Positions 5,516-5,841 of a DNA stretch of 5,841 bases are shown here, piece by piece. The translations under genes were made by a program, and so were the position numbers. Source of the stretch: Alphaproteobacteria bacterium MarineAlpha3_Bin3 (GTDB lineage: Bacteria > Pseudomonadota > Alphaproteobacteria > Rhodospirillales > Casp-alpha2); NCBI GenBank assembly GCA_002938075.1, contig PTLK01000132.1, positions 1-5,841 on the forward strand. Reading direction: 5' to 3'. Below the pieces are notes generated by a model. It worked only from the letters and a program-made list of their open reading frames with translations. It was not told where the DNA came from and did not search any database. Within the stretch, counting starts at the first letter, position 1; each line of letters begins with the position of its first letter.

Positions 5516-5841
5516 ATGAGCGCCAACGGCAATACCGGCACCGGCGCCCCGCCGGGTGACATGGTGATCCGCGACGTCGCCGACGACGACATGGAGGCGG
5601 TACGGGAAATCTACTCCCATCACGTGCTCGATGGGCTGGCCAGCTTCGAAGAAGTCCCCCCCGACGTCGCCGAAATGACGCGCCGCCGGGACGCCCTCCT
5701 CGAACAGGGCTATCCCTACCGGGTCGCAGTCCGGGGCGACCGGGTCAAGGGCTTTGCCTACGCGTCGTCCTACCGTCCGCGCCCAGCCTATCGTCATACG
5801 GTGGAGAATTCCGTCTATGTCGACGGCAACACCCAGCGCCA
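5516..5841 (+). CDS. PAT/MnaT-type GNAT N-acetyltransferase (3' partial)
   Basis: The first 108 residues are present and the gene runs off the right edge. From residue 16 (MVIRDVADDDMEAVREIYSH) the sequence follows the GNAT subgroup that includes phosphinothricin and methionine-sulfoximine acetyltransferases: IYSHHVLDGLASFEEVPP, EMTRRR, GYPYRVAV, GFAYASSYRPRPAYRHTVENSVYV. These enzymes transfer acetyl from acetyl-CoA to the amino group of small amino-acid-like compounds in the cytoplasm. The acetyl-CoA loop (R/Q-x-x-G-x-G/A) should follow directly after the last visible codons and cannot be checked. The ATG at 5516 has GAGGG (5504-5508) with 7-nt spacing; the next in-frame ATG (codon 16) would also leave the domain whole, so the Gly/Pro-rich first 15 residues may be dispensable. 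The true substrate is unknown. Confidence 0.88.
   Translation, partial: MSANGNTGTGAPPGDMVIRDVADDDMEAVREIYSHHVLDGLASFEEVPPDVAEMTRRRDALLEQGYPYRVAVRGDRVKGFAYASSYRPRPAYRHTVENSVYVDGNTQR

Overview
The window looks like ordinary chromosome from a GC-rich alphaproteobacterium, most likely a free-living Rhodospirillales-type lineage. This is inferred from the strong G/C preference at third codon positions, the protein families present (PsiE, zeta-class GST, N-formylglutamate amidohydrolase, PAT-type GNAT), and sigma70-like promoters. I see no mobile element, CRISPR array, phage gene or toxin-antitoxin pair.

Left part (1-2645). The window opens inside the 3' end of a class III adenylate/guanylate cyclase gene that ends in a single C-terminal membrane helix. 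A PsiE-family four-helix membrane protein follows on the same strand. A class I SAM-dependent methyltransferase gene runs tail-to-tail against it (13 nt gap). The methyltransferase is divergent from a ten-helix EamA/DMT exporter, with 94 nt between the two starts.

Middle part (2649-4225). A class II aldolase/adducin-family gene runs tail-to-tail with the exporter, only 3 nt apart. It is divergent from a maleylacetoacetate isomerase (zeta GST, maiA) gene. The natural maiA start, which encodes the Ser-containing active-site loop, is out of frame with the rest of the protein. An apparent 8-nt insertion within codons 13-14 explains the shift exactly. This is the most notable irregularity in the window.

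Right part (4226-5841). A tRNA-Val(GAC) gene on the minus strand has a strong hairpin terminator directly behind its encoded CCA. Upstream of it, a back-to-back promoter pair with overlapping -35 hexamers appears to serve the tRNA in one direction and an N-formylglutamate amidohydrolase gene (TTG start) in the other. A PAT/MnaT-type N-acetyltransferase gene follows 10 nt later, probably in the same operon, and is cut by the window edge.

The genes do not form one pathway. The window reads as short, independent one- or two-gene transcription units. I did not find a convincing new multi-gene system. The items worth checking are the maiA lesion, the tail-anchored cyclase end, the aldolase-family protein without the catalytic Glu, and the shared tRNA/hydrolase promoter region.
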